Source of the DNA: Rhodobacter sp. CACIA14H1
GTDB taxonomy: Bacteria; Pseudomonadota; Alphaproteobacteria; Rhodobacterales; Rhodobacteraceae
DNA length: 59,524 nt
NCBI GenBank assembly: GCA_000500915.1
Contig: AYNO01000004.1
Location: 1-59,524 of the forward strand
Direction of reading: 5' to 3'
The notes below the pieces were generated by a model, which saw only the letters and a program-made list of their open reading frames with translations, ran no database searches and had not been told where the DNA came from. Below, in pieces: positions 32,775 through 43,148 of the stretch (its first letter is position 1; each line of letters starts with the position of its first letter). A program made the translations under genes and the position numbers.

Positions 32775-33686
32775 ATGACCAAAATCCCCGGCCTCCACCA
32801 TGTCACCGCCATCTCCGGCCCGCCGCAGGCCAATGTGGACTTCTATGCAGGCACCCTGAAACAGCGCCTCGTGAAAAAGACGGTGAACTTCGACGCCCCC
32901 GACACCTACCACCTCTATTACGGCGATCCCGCAGGCAGCCCAGGCACGATCCTGACCTTCTTCCCCTTCGCCGAGGCAGGCCCCGGCCGCGCCGGCCCCG
33001 GCATGGCCTCCGCCTATGCCTATGCGATCCCGAAGGGCGACTTCGACGCGATGATCGACGAGCTGTCCGCAGGCGACAGCTTCCCCGCCGCCCCCGTCAC
33101 CCGCTTCGGCCAGCGCGTCCTGACCCTGCGCGATCCTGACGGCGCGCCGGTGGAACTGGTCGAAACCGAAGGCGCCACCGACCGGCACGGCTTCCACTCC
33201 GTCACGCTGTGGGAACGCGACCCCGACCCCACCGCCCGCCTCCTGACCGAAGCCTTCGGGTACGAGGTGCTGGGCACCGAACGCAGCCCCGGCGGCGAAC
33301 GCCTGCGGCTGAAGGCCCCGGGCAATGACCGCGCCAACATCATCGACATCTGGCGTGCCGACAACCCCACCGTGCCGCGCCCCGGCAAGGGCACGATCCA
33401 CCACATCGCCTTCCGCGCCAAGACGCAGGAAGACCAGCACCACTGGCAGGAGGCGCTGCTGAAATTCGGCCACCGCACCACGCCGGTGATCGACCGGCAA
33501 TACTTCAACGCGATCTACTTCCGCGAACCGGGCGGCGTGCTCTTCGAAATCGCCACCGACCCGCCGGGCTTCGCCGTGGACGAACCGGTGGAAACCATGG
33601 GCAGCCAGCTGATGCTCCCGCCGCAGCACGAACGCCTGCGCGCGCGGATCGAGGCGACGCTGCCCAAACTGAAGCTCCCCGCATGA
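32775..33686 (+). CDS. Ring-cleaving dioxygenase, VOC superfamily (MhqO-like)
   Basis: IPGLHHVTAISGPPQANVDFYAGTLKQRLVKKTVNFD. Confidence 0.88.
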   Translation: MTKIPGLHHVTAISGPPQANVDFYAGTLKQRLVKKTVNFDAPDTYHLYYGDPAGSPGTILTFFPFAEAGPGRAGPGMASAYAYAIPKGDFDAMIDELSAGDSFPAAPVTRFGQRVLTLRDPDGAPVELVETEGATDRHGFHSVTLWERDPDPTARLLTEAFGYEVLGTERSPGGERLRLKAPGNDRANIIDIWRADNPTVPRPGKGTIHHIAFRAKTQEDQHHWQEALLKFGHRTTPVIDRQYFNAIYFREPGGVLFEIATDPPGFAVDEPVETMGSQLMLPPQHERLRARIEATLPKLKLPA

Positions 33687-34321
33687 GACGCGCGGGCCCC
33701 TCCAAGGACGCCACCGCCGGGATCGTGCTGCTGCACGGTCGCGGCGGCTCGGCGGCCGACATCCTGTCGCTCATGTCCCACGCCGCCCTGCCCGACGTGG
33801 CCGCCATCGCGCCCGAAGCACCGGGCAATTCCTGGTGGCCCACCTCCTTCCTCGCCCCCGCGGCGCAGATGGAACCCTTCGTCGCAGCGGCACTGGCACA
33901 GGTGGACAGCGCCATCGCCACCCTGCAGGCCGACGGCATCCTCCGCGACCGCATCTGGCTCGCCGGCTTCTCGCAGGGCGCCTGCCTCGCGGCGGAAGCC
34001 TATGCCCGCAAGGGCGAAGGCCTCGCAGGCCTCCTCGCCTTCTCCGGCGCCCTCGTCGGCACGGCGGATGCCGAAGGCGGACCGCAACCGGACCTATACG
34101 GCCACCGCCCCAAACGCCTCGACTACGCAGGCCCGCGCAAGGGCAGGGTCTGGCTCTCGGTCCATGAACGCGACCCGCACATCCCGCTCACCCGCGTGCA
34201 AGAGACGGCAGCAACCCTCGCCACCCTCGGCGCGACCGTGGAAACGAAGCTCTACCCCGGCGCAGGCCATGGCGTGATGCGCGACGACCTCGCCGCCCTG
34301 CGCCGCCACCTCACCGCCTGA
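33683..34321 (+). CDS. Phospholipase/carboxylesterase family alpha/beta hydrolase (MhqD-like)
   Basis: IVLLHGRGGSAADILSL...LAGFSQGACLAAEAYA; 4-nt overlap with upstream gene. Confidence 0.88.
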   Translation: MRRAGPSKDATAGIVLLHGRGGSAADILSLMSHAALPDVAAIAPEAPGNSWWPTSFLAPAAQMEPFVAAALAQVDSAIATLQADGILRDRIWLAGFSQGACLAAEAYARKGEGLAGLLAFSGALVGTADAEGGPQPDLYGHRPKRLDYAGPRKGRVWLSVHERDPHIPLTRVQETAATLATLGATVETKLYPGAGHGVMRDDLAALRRHLTA

Positions 34322-34357
34322 CCCCACCGTCGCAGGGGGGCCGTCTGCCCCCCACAG

Positions 34358-34455
34358 GCGCGTGCCGCGCCTTCCCCCCGAGGATATTTGAAGAACGGAT
34401 GAAAAGGCATCCGGCATCAAGCCCCTTCATCCGTTCCCAAATATCCCGGGGTCCG
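34358..34455. repeat. Inverted pair of the GGATATTTG-family intergenic repeat
   Basis: Left GGCGCGTGCCGCGCC...CCCCGAGGATATTTGAAGAACGGATGAA, right CCTTCATCCGTTCCCAAATATCCCGGGG. Confidence 0.75.
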
Positions 34456-34535
34456 GGGCAGCGCCCCGGCGACCGAGCCGGAGCGGATGCGGAGGCGAGA
34501 GAAAAGGCTTGCGCGGGGCTTGCCCCGCGCTCCTT

Positions 34536-35156
34536 TCAATCGGCCCAGACCGCCGGGATCAGCCCCCGCAACGCGTTGCCCACCCATAGCCGCACGCGCG
34601 GCAGGTCCTCGGCCAGCAGCACCTCCTCCGGCACCGCCAGTTCCGCCCGCAGCACCCCCGGCAACAGGCCCGAGGACAAAGGCGGCGTCCGCATCCCCGC
34701 GCCGCGGTCGAAGAAGACCGTGGTGATGGTGCCGTCGCAGACCTCGTCCCGCTCGTTCCGGAAGACCACCTCGTCCAGCCCCGCCGCCAGCCCCGCCCGC
34801 GCCGCGTCATAGACGCCCCGCCGCGTCGATTTCACCCGCAGCCACGGGTCGCCCGACGACAGCCGCGCCGCCGCCAGCCCGACCCGCCATTCCGCCGCCG
34901 CCGCAGGCAGCGCGGCCACCGTCACTTCCACATCCCCCGCCGCGCCCAGCGTCAGGCGCACCCGCAGCGGCGCGTCCGATACCGCCCCCCGCAGCGCCCG
35001 CTCCACCGTCCCCGCATCGCAGGCAAACCCCAGCGCCGAGGCCCCCGCCGCCAGCCGCGCCAGATGCAGCGGCAGGCGCGGAAACCGCGCCCCGTCCCAC
35101 AGCAGCGTCTCGATCAGCCGGGCGTCCCCAGCCCTTCCGCGTAACGCGCCTTCCAC
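34536..35156 (-). CDS. pabC: Aminotransferase class IV (probable aminodeoxychorismate lyase)
   Basis: RLIETLLWDGARFPRLPLHLARL...VKSTRRGVYDAARA...NERDEVCDGTITTVFFDR; GTG start inferred at 35156. Confidence 0.8.
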   Translation of the reverse strand: MEGALRGRAGDARLIETLLWDGARFPRLPLHLARLAAGASALGFACDAGTVERALRGAVSDAPLRVRLTLGAAGDVEVTVAALPAAAAEWRVGLAAARLSSGDPWLRVKSTRRGVYDAARAGLAAGLDEVVFRNERDEVCDGTITTVFFDRGAGMRTPPLSSGLLPGVLRAELAVPEEVLLAEDLPRVRLWVGNALRGLIPAVWAD

Positions 35157-36269
35157 AGCGCCTCCTCCCATTCCCCGTCCGCCGTCGAATCCTGCACCAC
35201 GCCGCCACCCACGTTCAGCACCACGCGCCCGCCGTCGAACAGCGACAGCGTCCGGATCGCCACGTTCCAGACCGCATCCCCCGACGGTGCCATCCACCCC
35301 ATCGCCCCGCAATAGACGCCCCGCGCCCGCCCCTCCACCTCGCGGATGATCTCCATCGCGCGGATCTTCGGCGCCCCCGTGATCGACCCGCAGGGAAACA
35401 GCGCCCCCATCAGCCCCGCCAGATCCGCCCCCGCCACCAGCCGCCCCGTCACCGTCGAACTCATCTGGTGGACCGTCGCAAAGGGCTCCACCGCATAAAG
35501 CTCCGGCACCTTGACCGACCCGACCTCGGATATCCGCGCGATGTCGTTGCGCAGCAGGTCCACGATCATCAGGTTCTCCGCCCGCGCCTTTTCCGACGCG
35601 AACAGCTCCGCCGCCAGCGCCGCATCCCGCGCCGGGTCCGCATCGCGCGGCGCCGTCCCCTTCATGGGCCGGGCCGAGATCACCCCCCCTCACCCGGAGA
35701 CAGCTCGGGCGAACGCGACATGACGACCGGCCCGCGCCAAGATCGCAGAAGACGCCGTATCCCACCGCCTGCCGCGCCCTGAGCGCACCGTAAAGGCCCA
35801 GCGCGGACCCCGCCTGCAGCCGCGCCGAAAGCGGGAAGGTCAGGTTGATCTGGTAGCAATCCCCCGCCGCGATATAGCCCATCACGCGGTCCATCGCCGC
35901 GCCATAGGCCCGCCGCGAAATCCCCCGCCGCAGGGCCGACAGCCGCGCCGCCCCCGCCTCCTCCGCCGCCCGCGCCAGCACGGGCGCGGCGTCGGAGGGC
36001 CCGTCGAACACCCCCAGCAGCACCAGCGGCGCAGGCCGCCGCGCCGGCATCAGCCGCGCCAGCTTCGGCTCCAGCGCATAGCCCGCCTCATAGGCCACAT
36101 AGCCCGCCAGCCAGGCGCCCTTCGCCCGCGCCCGGTCGGCGCGGTCCAGCGCCGGGCGCACCTGATCCGCCCGCCGCGCCACGATCACCTCGCGTGCGCC
36201 GTCGAAAAGGGCCGCCGCCCCGCCCGGACCATGTTCGAAAAGGATCACGCGCCGCGCTCCACCGTCCAT
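35114..36269 (-). pseudogene. pabB: Aminodeoxychorismate synthase component I, disrupted by two apparent frameshifts at 35683-35735
   Basis: N-terminal part GDCYQINLTFPLSARLQ in one frame, VVMSRSPEL in a second, ISARPMKGTAPRD...GSITGAPKIRAMEIIREVEG in a third. Confidence 0.8.
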
Positions 36270-36598
36270 CGAGGGGCCGAGATAGCACCCCCCCCGCCCC
36301 CGACCAGCCCAGCCGCGACGCCTTGCCGCCCCGAACCGCCCGCGCAGGCGTTTTCCGACGCAGAAAACGCGGCGAAATCTGACGCAGATTCCGCCCCCGG
36401 ACGGCGCAGCCGGATCACCCCAAAATTCTGCGCCGGAATCCTGCGCGATTTCCGCGTCAGAAATCGCCCTCCCGGCGCCCCGCACAATCCCTTGCGCCCC
36501 GCGCCCCACTCCCCTAAACCCCCGTCAATTTGCGCGAAGCACGAATCCACCCACCCGCTGGCAACCCCGCCACGGGATGGCACATGCGGGACAGGACC

Positions 36599-39500
36599 AT
36601 GCCGAAAAGAACCGATATCTCCTCCATCATGATCATCGGCGCGGGTCCAATCGTCATCGGACAGGCCTGCGAATTCGACTACTCCGGCGCACAGGCCTGC
36701 AAGGCGCTGCGCGAGGAAGGCTACCGCGTCATCCTCGTCAACTCGAACCCCGCCACGATCATGACCGATCCGGGCCTTGCCGACGCCACCTATATCGAAC
36801 CCATCACCCCCGAAGTCGTCGCCAAGATCATCGAAAAGGAACGCCCCGACGCGCTCCTGCCCACCATGGGCGGCCAGACCGGCCTGAACACCGCGCTGTC
36901 GCTGGCCGACATGGGCGTGCTGGAAAAATTCGGCGTCGAACTCATCGGCGCGAACCGTCAGGCCATCGAAATGGCCGAAGACCGCAAACTCTTCCGCGAG
37001 GCGATGGACCGCATCGGCCTCGAAAACCCGAAAGCCACCATCGTCGCCGCCCCCAAACTGCCCTCCGGCAAATACGACATCCCCGCCGGCGTGGCCGAAG
37101 CCATGGCCGCGCTGGAATATGTGGGCCTGCCCGCCATCATCCGCCCCGCCTTCACCCTCGGCGGCACGGGCGGCGGCGTCGCATACAACCGCGACGATTA
37201 CGAAGCCATCGTGAAATCGGGGCTGGAGGCATCGCCCGTCGCGCAGGTGCTGGTGGATGAATCCCTCCTCGGCTGGAAGGAATACGAGATGGAGGTGGTG
37301 CGCGACCGCGCCGACAACGCCATCATCGTCTGCTCCATCGAAAACGTCGATCCGATGGGCGTGCACACGGGCGACTCCATCACCGTCGCCCCCGCGCTCA
37401 CGCTGACCGACAAGGAATACCAGATCATGCGCAACGGCTCCATCGCCGTCCTGCGCGAGATCGGCGTGGAAACCGGCGGGTCCAACGTGCAATGGGCCAT
37501 CAATCCCGCCGACGGCCGCATGGTCGTGATCGAGATGAACCCCCGCGTCTCCCGCTCCTCGGCGCTAGCGTCGAAGGCGACGGGTTTTCCCATCGCCAAG
37601 ATCGCCGCGAAACTGGCCGTGGGCTATACGCTGGACGAACTCGACAACGACATCACCAAGGTCACGCCCGCCTCCTTCGAACCCTCGATCGACTATGTCG
37701 TGACCAAGATCCCGCGCTTCGCCTTCGAGAAATTCCCCGGCTCCCAGCCCAACCTGACCACCGCCATGAAATCGGTGGGCGAAGCCATGGCCATCGGCCG
37801 CACCATCCATGAATCCCTGCAAAAGGCGCTGGCCTCCCTCGAAACCGGCCTGACCGGCTTCGACGAAATCGCCATCACCGGCGCGCCGGACAAGGCCGCC
37901 ATCATCAACGCCCTGTCCCAGCAGACCCCCGACCGCCTGCGCGTCATCGCCCAGGCCATGCGCCACGGCCTGACCGACGACGAAATCCAGGCCGCCACCG
38001 CCTTCGACCCGTGGTTCCTCGCCCGCATCCGCGAAATCATCGACACCGAGGCGCAGGTCCGCAAGGACGGCCTCCCCGTCACCGCCGAAGGCCTCCGCCG
38101 GCTGAAGATGCTGGGCTTCACCGACGCCCGCCTTGCCAAGCTGACGGGCCGCGACGAAGGGCAGGTCCGCCGCGCCCGCCGCAACCTCGGCGTCACCGCC
38201 GTGTTCAAGCGCATCGACACCTGCGCGGCCGAGTTCGAAGCGCAGACCCCCTACATGTATTCCACCTATGAATCCCCCGTCATGGGCGATGTGGAATGCG
38301 AAGCCCGCCCCTCCGGCGCGAAGAAGGTCGTCATCCTTGGCGGCGGCCCCAACCGCATCGGGCAGGGCATCGAATTCGACTATTGCTGCGTCCATGCCTG
38401 CTATGCGCTGACCGATGCGGGCTATGAAACCATCATGGTCAACTGCAACCCCGAAACCGTGTCCACCGACTACGACACCTCGGACCGCCTGTACTTCGAA
38501 CCGCTGACGCTGGAACACGTGCTGGAAATCCTGCGCGTGGAACAGGAAAACGGCACGCTGCATGGCGTGATCGTGCAATTCGGCGGCCAGACCCCCCTGA
38601 AACTCGCCAACGCGCTCCATGAAGAGGGCATCCCGATCCTCGGCACCACCCCCGACGCGATCGACCTTGCCGAAGACCGCGAGCGCTTCCAGAAACTCCT
38701 GCACGACCTCGGCCTGAAACAGCCCGAAAATGGCATCGCGCACAGCCGGGACGAGGCTTTCGCCATCGCCGCGCAGGTGGGCTACCCGCTGGTCATCCGC
38801 CCCTCCTACGTGCTGGGCGGCCGCGCAATGGAAATCGTCCGCTCCGACGAACAGCTGGAACGCTACATCTCCACCGCCGTGCAGGTGTCGGGCACCTCGC
38901 CCGTCCTCCTCGACAGCTACCTCTCCGGCGCGGTGGAGGTGGACGTGGACGCCCTGTCGGACGGCGAAAACGTCCATGTCGCAGGCATCATGGAACATAT
39001 CGAAGAGGCGGGCGTCCATTCCGGCGACTCCGCCTGCTGCCTGCCGCCCCACCACCTTTCGGCCGGCATGGTCGAGGAGTTGAAGCGCCAGACCGTCCTC
39101 ATGGCCCGCGCCCTGCATGTCGTGGGCCTCATGAACGTGCAATTCGCCATCAAGGACGGCACGATCTACGTCCTCGAGGTGAACCCCCGCGCCTCGCGCA
39201 CCGTGCCCTTCGTGGCCAAGGCGACGGATTCTGCCATCGCCTCCATCGCCGCCCGCCTCATGGCCGGCGAACCGCTGTCGAACTTCCCGCAACGCGCCCC
39301 CTACCCCGCAGGCGTCGGGCCCGACACCGACCTGCCGCTGGCCGACCCGCTGACGCTGGCCGACCCGCAGACCCCGTGGTTCTCGGTCAAGGAAGCCGTC
39401 CTTCCCTTCGCCCGCTTCCCCGGCGTGGACCCCCTCCTCGGCCCCGAGATGCGCTCGACGGGCGAGGTGATGGGCTGGGACCGCTCCTTCGCGCTGGCCT

Positions 39501-39928
39501 TCCTCAAGGCGCAGATGGGCGCGGGCACCATCCTGCCGGAAACGGGCCGCGTCTTCCTCTCCGTCAAGGACATGGACAAGACGGCCGACCTCGCCGCCGC
39601 CGCCCGCGACCTCGTGGCGATGGGCTTCGACATCGTGGCCACCCGCGGCACCGCCGACTGGCTGAAATCGCAGGGCGTGAAGACGGAAAGCGTGAACAAG
39701 GTCTATGAAGGCCGCCCCAACATCGTGGACCGGCTGAAGAACGGCGACATCGCGCTGGTGATGAACACGACCGAAGGCACGCAGGCGGTGTCCGACAGCC
39801 GCGACATCCGCCGCGTGGCCCTGATGGACAAGATCCCCTACTTCACCACCGCCGCAGCGTCGATTGCCGCCGTGGCGGCGATGAAGGCAAGGGGTGAGGG
39901 GTATGGGGTGCGGACGTTGCAGGGGTAG
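36599..39928 (+). CDS. carB: Carbamoyl-phosphate synthase large subunit
   Basis: [58 protein letters not shown]; full-length. Confidence 0.98.
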   Translation: MPKRTDISSIMIIGAGPIVIGQACEFDYSGAQACKALREEGYRVILVNSNPATIMTDPGLADATYIEPITPEVVAKIIEKERPDALLPTMGGQTGLNTALSLADMGVLEKFGVELIGANRQAIEMAEDRKLFREAMDRIGLENPKATIVAAPKLPSGKYDIPAGVAEAMAALEYVGLPAIIRPAFTLGGTGGGVAYNRDDYEAIVKSGLEASPVAQVLVDESLLGWKEYEMEVVRDRADNAIIVCSIENVDPMGVHTGDSITVAPALTLTDKEYQIMRNGSIAVLREIGVETGGSNVQWAINPADGRMVVIEMNPRVSRSSALASKATGFPIAKIAAKLAVGYTLDELDNDITKVTPASFEPSIDYVVTKIPRFAFEKFPGSQPNLTTAMKSVGEAMAIGRTIHESLQKALASLETGLTGFDEIAITGAPDKAAIINALSQQTPDRLRVIAQAMRHGLTDDEIQAATAFDPWFLARIREIIDTEAQVRKDGLPVTAEGLRRLKMLGFTDARLAKLTGRDEGQVRRARRNLGVTAVFKRIDTCAAEFEAQTPYMYSTYESPVMGDVECEARPSGAKKVVILGGGPNRIGQGIEFDYCCVHACYALTDAGYETIMVNCNPETVSTDYDTSDRLYFEPLTLEHVLEILRVEQENGTLHGVIVQFGGQTPLKLANALHEEGIPILGTTPDAIDLAEDRERFQKLLHDLGLKQPENGIAHSRDEAFAIAAQVGYPLVIRPSYVLGGRAMEIVRSDEQLERYISTAVQVSGTSPVLLDSYLSGAVEVDVDALSDGENVHVAGIMEHIEEAGVHSGDSACCLPPHHLSAGMVEELKRQTVLMARALHVVGLMNVQFAIKDGTIYVLEVNPRASRTVPFVAKATDSAIASIAARLMAGEPLSNFPQRAPYPAGVGPDTDLPLADPLTLADPQTPWFSVKEAVLPFARFPGVDPLLGPEMRSTGEVMGWDRSFALAFLKAQMGAGTILPETGRVFLSVKDMDKTADLAAAARDLVAMGFDIVATRGTADWLKSQGVKTESVNKVYEGRPNIVDRLKNGDIALVMNTTEGTQAVSDSRDIRRVALMDKIPYFTTAAASIAAVAAMKARGEGYGVRTLQG

Positions 39929-40028
39929 GGCAAAAGCGGGGTGAACCCCGCCCTACGGCTCCTGAATGTAAAGAAACCAAGCGCAACGCTCAGGTCCGCC
40001 CCGTGGCCCAAAGGTCCGCAGGACGGGC

Positions 40029-40058
40029 GCGCACGTCCCGCCCCACCGGGACGTGCGC
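40029..40058. repeat. Perfect 12-bp stem-loop downstream of carB
   Basis: GCGCACGTCCCG-CCCCAC-CGGGACGTGCGC. Confidence 0.75.
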
Positions 40059-40100
40059 CAGAGGCGCCCGCCCCGGCGTGACGCACGCGCCCCTACCGGC

Positions 40101-40139
40101 GGAGGCTCGAATGGCTCCACTGGAGCCCTTCGAACCTCC
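40101..40139. repeat. 18-bp imperfect stem-loop (16/18 paired, 3-nt loop) downstream of carB
   Basis: GGAGGCTCGAATGGCTCC-ACT-GGAGCCCTTCGAACCTCC. Confidence 0.75.
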
Positions 40140-40280
40140 TGGCGCCAAGCAACGCGCAAGGCGGGGTTCCCTCCGCCCCCTTTTCCTCAGCCGCAATCGG
40201 ACCGGCGGAACTGTCCACCGGACAGGTTCGTGTCGCTCCTCTGCCAGCGCCCCCACCCCGATGCAGCCAAACAGCCCCCC

Positions 40281-40736
40281 TCACACCCCCACCCCCCTCA
40301 CCCGCTCCTCCACCCTCGCCCGCGCCTCCACCTCGCGTTCCGCCTCGTCCGGCCCCGGCCCCGCCCCCATCGCCGCCGCCGTCTCGCCCCAGAGCGGCCG
40401 CTCCCCCGCGACCGGCAGCCGGAAGGCGGGCGCCGTCTCCGCCCCCCGGATCACCCCCGCCAGCCGCGCATGCATGTAGGACCGCAGCACCCGGTTCAGC
40501 CGCGGCCCGTAGCCCAGCCCCATCGACCGGAAGAACCGCAGCACATCCCGGTCCAGCCGCAGCGACACACGCTCCGTCCCGACCCGCCCCTCCTCCTGCG
40601 CGATCTCGTGCCACTCCGCCGGGATGCGCCCCGTCGCCTCGATCCTGTGGTGCAGGTCCCATTCCAGCCGCCGCATCGCATCGGCCATGTAATGGTAATG
40701 CGCCGCCGTCTTGCCCGTCATCCGTGCAGGTTCCAT
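40281..40736 (-). CDS. BrnA antitoxin-like (DUF4415) family protein without adjacent BrnT
   Basis: ERVSLRLDRDVLRFFRSMGLGYGPRLNRVLRSYMHARLAG. Confidence 0.75.
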   Translation of the reverse strand: MEPARMTGKTAAHYHYMADAMRRLEWDLHHRIEATGRIPAEWHEIAQEEGRVGTERVSLRLDRDVLRFFRSMGLGYGPRLNRVLRSYMHARLAGVIRGAETAPAFRLPVAGERPLWGETAAAMGAGPGPDEAEREVEARARVEERVRGVGV

Positions 40737-41064
40737 GCCGCCCCCCTCGCCAGATCCTCGCGGCCACCCTGCCCCGCCCCCCTTAACAACCCCTGACCCC
40801 ACCGCCCGCTGCGTGCTGACACTCTGCGGTACAAAACGCGGCACAACCCACGGCACGGTTGACTTTGCGCCCCGAAAGGCCCATCTCCCCCTCACGCCCG
40901 CCCTCCGCTGCCGCGTGAGCAGCCCTTAGGGGAGCTGGACCGGGCCTTGAGGTTCCCACCTTCACGCAGGGGTTCCGCGCCGCATGACCGGCGCACCTAC
41001 TGCCACCGGCCGCCATCGCTGCGGCCCCGCTTGGCCTTTTCCCAAGGCCGGAAAGACACGACAC

Positions 41065-42456
41065 ATGACCACCTTCGCAGACCTCGGCCTTTCGCCCAAG
41101 ATCCTGAAAGCGCTCGAGAAAACCACCATCAAGGACCCGACGCCGATCCAGGTGCAGGCCATCCCCCATGTGATGAAGGGCCGCGACCTGATGGGCCTCG
41201 CCCAGACCGGCACGGGCAAGACGGCAGCCTTCGGCCTGCCGCTGCTACACCGCATCCTCGACATCGGCCACCCGCCCGCACCGCGGACCGTCCGCGCCCT
41301 GATCCTCGCGCCGACGCGGGAACTGGTGACGCAAATCTCTGACAACCTTACGATTTTCACCAAAGGCACCCCGGTCAAGGTCTTCACCGTCGTCGGCGGC
41401 GCCTCGCTCAACCGGCAGGCCATGGCCCTCGCACGCGGCGCCGATGTCCTCGTCGCCACCCCCGGCCGCCTGATCGACCTGCTCGAACGCGGCGACGTCT
41501 CCTTGCAGGCCACCGGCTATCTCGTGCTGGACGAGGCGGACCACATGCTCGACATGGGCTTCATCCATGCCCTGCGAAAGATCGCCAAGCATATTCCCGT
41601 GAAAAGACAGACACTTCTCTTCTCGGCGACCATGCCCAAGGACATCGAGGAAATCGCCGCCACCTACCTCCGCGACCCCGTGAAGGTGCAGGTCGCCCCC
41701 CCCGGCAAGCCGGTCGAACGCATCGTGCAGGGCGTCCATTTCATCCCCAACGGCGACAAGGCGAAGCTGCTGGAAGAGTATCTGAAGAAACATCCCGGCG
41801 AACAGGCGCTGGTTTTCGGCCGCACGAAGCACGGTTCAGAGAAACTTAGCAAATTGCTGGCACAATGGGGCTTCAAGGTCGGCTCCATCCACGGCAACAA
41901 AAGCCAGAACCAGCGTGACCGCACGCTGACGGAATTCCGCAACGGCGAACTCGATGTCCTCGTGGCCACCGATGTCGCCGCCCGCGGCATCGACATTCCG
42001 GGCGTCCGGCATGTCTATAACTACGATCTGCCCAATGTGCCGGAAAACTACGTCCACCGCATCGGCCGCACCGCCCGCGCGGGGGCCGAAGGCAACGCCG
42101 TCGCCTTCTGCGCCCCGGCCGAGATGGGGGAACTGCAAGCCATTGAAAAGGTTATGAAAAAACCCATTCCGGTGATCGGCGGCGCACCTTGGGCCGCCGA
42201 TATCGTCGCTGCCGCGCCCAAGCCCGGCCAGAACCGTGGCCAACGCCCCGGCGGCGGCCGTCCCGGCCAGAAACCGCAGGGACGCCCGCAGGGCAAACCG
42301 CAGGGCCAGCGCCCCGAACACCAGTCGCAGGCCCCGAAACCCCAGCCGAAACAGGGCGCCAAACCCGCCCGCCCCATGGGCGGCGGCGGCAGCCCCACCC
42401 GCTCCGGCAACGCGGGCAAGCCGCGCCAGCAGGGGCAAGGCGGACGCCGGGGCTAA
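41065..42456 (+). CDS. DEAD/DEAH box RNA helicase (RhlE-like)
   Basis: AQTGTGKTAAFGLPLL, VLDEADHMLDMGF, FSATMP, HRIGRTARAG. Confidence 0.95.
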   Translation: MTTFADLGLSPKILKALEKTTIKDPTPIQVQAIPHVMKGRDLMGLAQTGTGKTAAFGLPLLHRILDIGHPPAPRTVRALILAPTRELVTQISDNLTIFTKGTPVKVFTVVGGASLNRQAMALARGADVLVATPGRLIDLLERGDVSLQATGYLVLDEADHMLDMGFIHALRKIAKHIPVKRQTLLFSATMPKDIEEIAATYLRDPVKVQVAPPGKPVERIVQGVHFIPNGDKAKLLEEYLKKHPGEQALVFGRTKHGSEKLSKLLAQWGFKVGSIHGNKSQNQRDRTLTEFRNGELDVLVATDVAARGIDIPGVRHVYNYDLPNVPENYVHRIGRTARAGAEGNAVAFCAPAEMGELQAIEKVMKKPIPVIGGAPWAADIVAAAPKPGQNRGQRPGGGRPGQKPQGRPQGKPQGQRPEHQSQAPKPQPKQGAKPARPMGGGGSPTRSGNAGKPRQQGQGGRRG

Positions 42457-42457
42457 G

Positions 42458-42514
42458 CCCTTTCATCCGTTCACAAATATCCTCGGGGGGTCCGGGGGGC
42501 AGACAGCCCCCCGG
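42458..42514. repeat. GGATATTTG-family dispersed intergenic repeat, single copy with stem-loop
   Basis: AGCCCTTTCATCCGTTCACAAATATCCTCGGGGGGT then CCGGGGGGCAGACAGCCCCCCGG. Confidence 0.7.
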
Positions 42515-42563
42515 CGCCCGCCACCCCTAGCCAGGCCCCGGCCTTTGCGCTAATCCCGCCTCC

Positions 42564-43145
42564 ATGGCCAAGCTCTATTTCCACTACTCGACCATGAATG
42601 CGGGGAAATCCACCCTGCTCCTGCAAGCCGCGCACAACTACCGCGAAGGCGGCATGGCGACCTATCTCCTCACCGCGCAATTCGACAACCGCGCCGGTCA
42701 GGGCCGCATCGCCTCGCGCATCGGGATCGGCGAGGATGCCGATACCTTCTCCCCCACCGACGACATGTTCGCCAAGCTTTCCAACCGCTTGGCCCAGGGC
42801 CCCGTCGCCTGTGCCTTCGTGGACGAGGCGCAGTTCCTCTCCAAGGAACAGGTCTGGCAGCTCGCCCGCGCGGTGGACGACCTGAAGGTGCCGGTCATGT
42901 GCTACGGCCTCCGCGTCGATTTCCAGGGCAACCTCTTCCCCGGCTCCGCCGCCCTGCTCGCCTGGGCGGACGAGATGCGCGAAGTCCGCACGATCTGCCA
43001 TTGCGGCAAGAAGGCCACGATGGTCATCCGCCGCGGCCCCGACGGCAAGGCGCTGACGGCGGGCGAACAGGTGGTGATCGGCGGGAACGAAACCTATGTC
43101 AGCCTCTGCCGCAAACACTGGCGCGAGGCGGTGGGCGATCGCTAA
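42564..43145 (+). CDS. tdk: Thymidine kinase
   Basis: FHYSTMNAGKSTLLLQAAHNYREGG; FVDEAQFLSKEQVWQLA; zinc-binding cysteines. Confidence 0.96.
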   Translation: MAKLYFHYSTMNAGKSTLLLQAAHNYREGGMATYLLTAQFDNRAGQGRIASRIGIGEDADTFSPTDDMFAKLSNRLAQGPVACAFVDEAQFLSKEQVWQLARAVDDLKVPVMCYGLRVDFQGNLFPGSAALLAWADEMREVRTICHCGKKATMVIRRGPDGKALTAGEQVVIGGNETYVSLCRKHWREAVGDR

Positions 43146-43148
43146 GCC

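Noticed and set aside
37565-39292. 575-aa minus-strand ORF inside carB
   Set aside because: Antisense artefact inside an unambiguous carB; no recognisable motifs.
39925-39956. Palindrome GTAGGGCAAAAGCGGGGTGAACCCCGCCCTAC at the carB stop as a novel element
   Set aside because: Resembles a common intergenic palindrome type (GTAGGGCGGGGTnnACCCCGCCCTAC) that I recall as frequent in related genomes; not reported as novel by itself.
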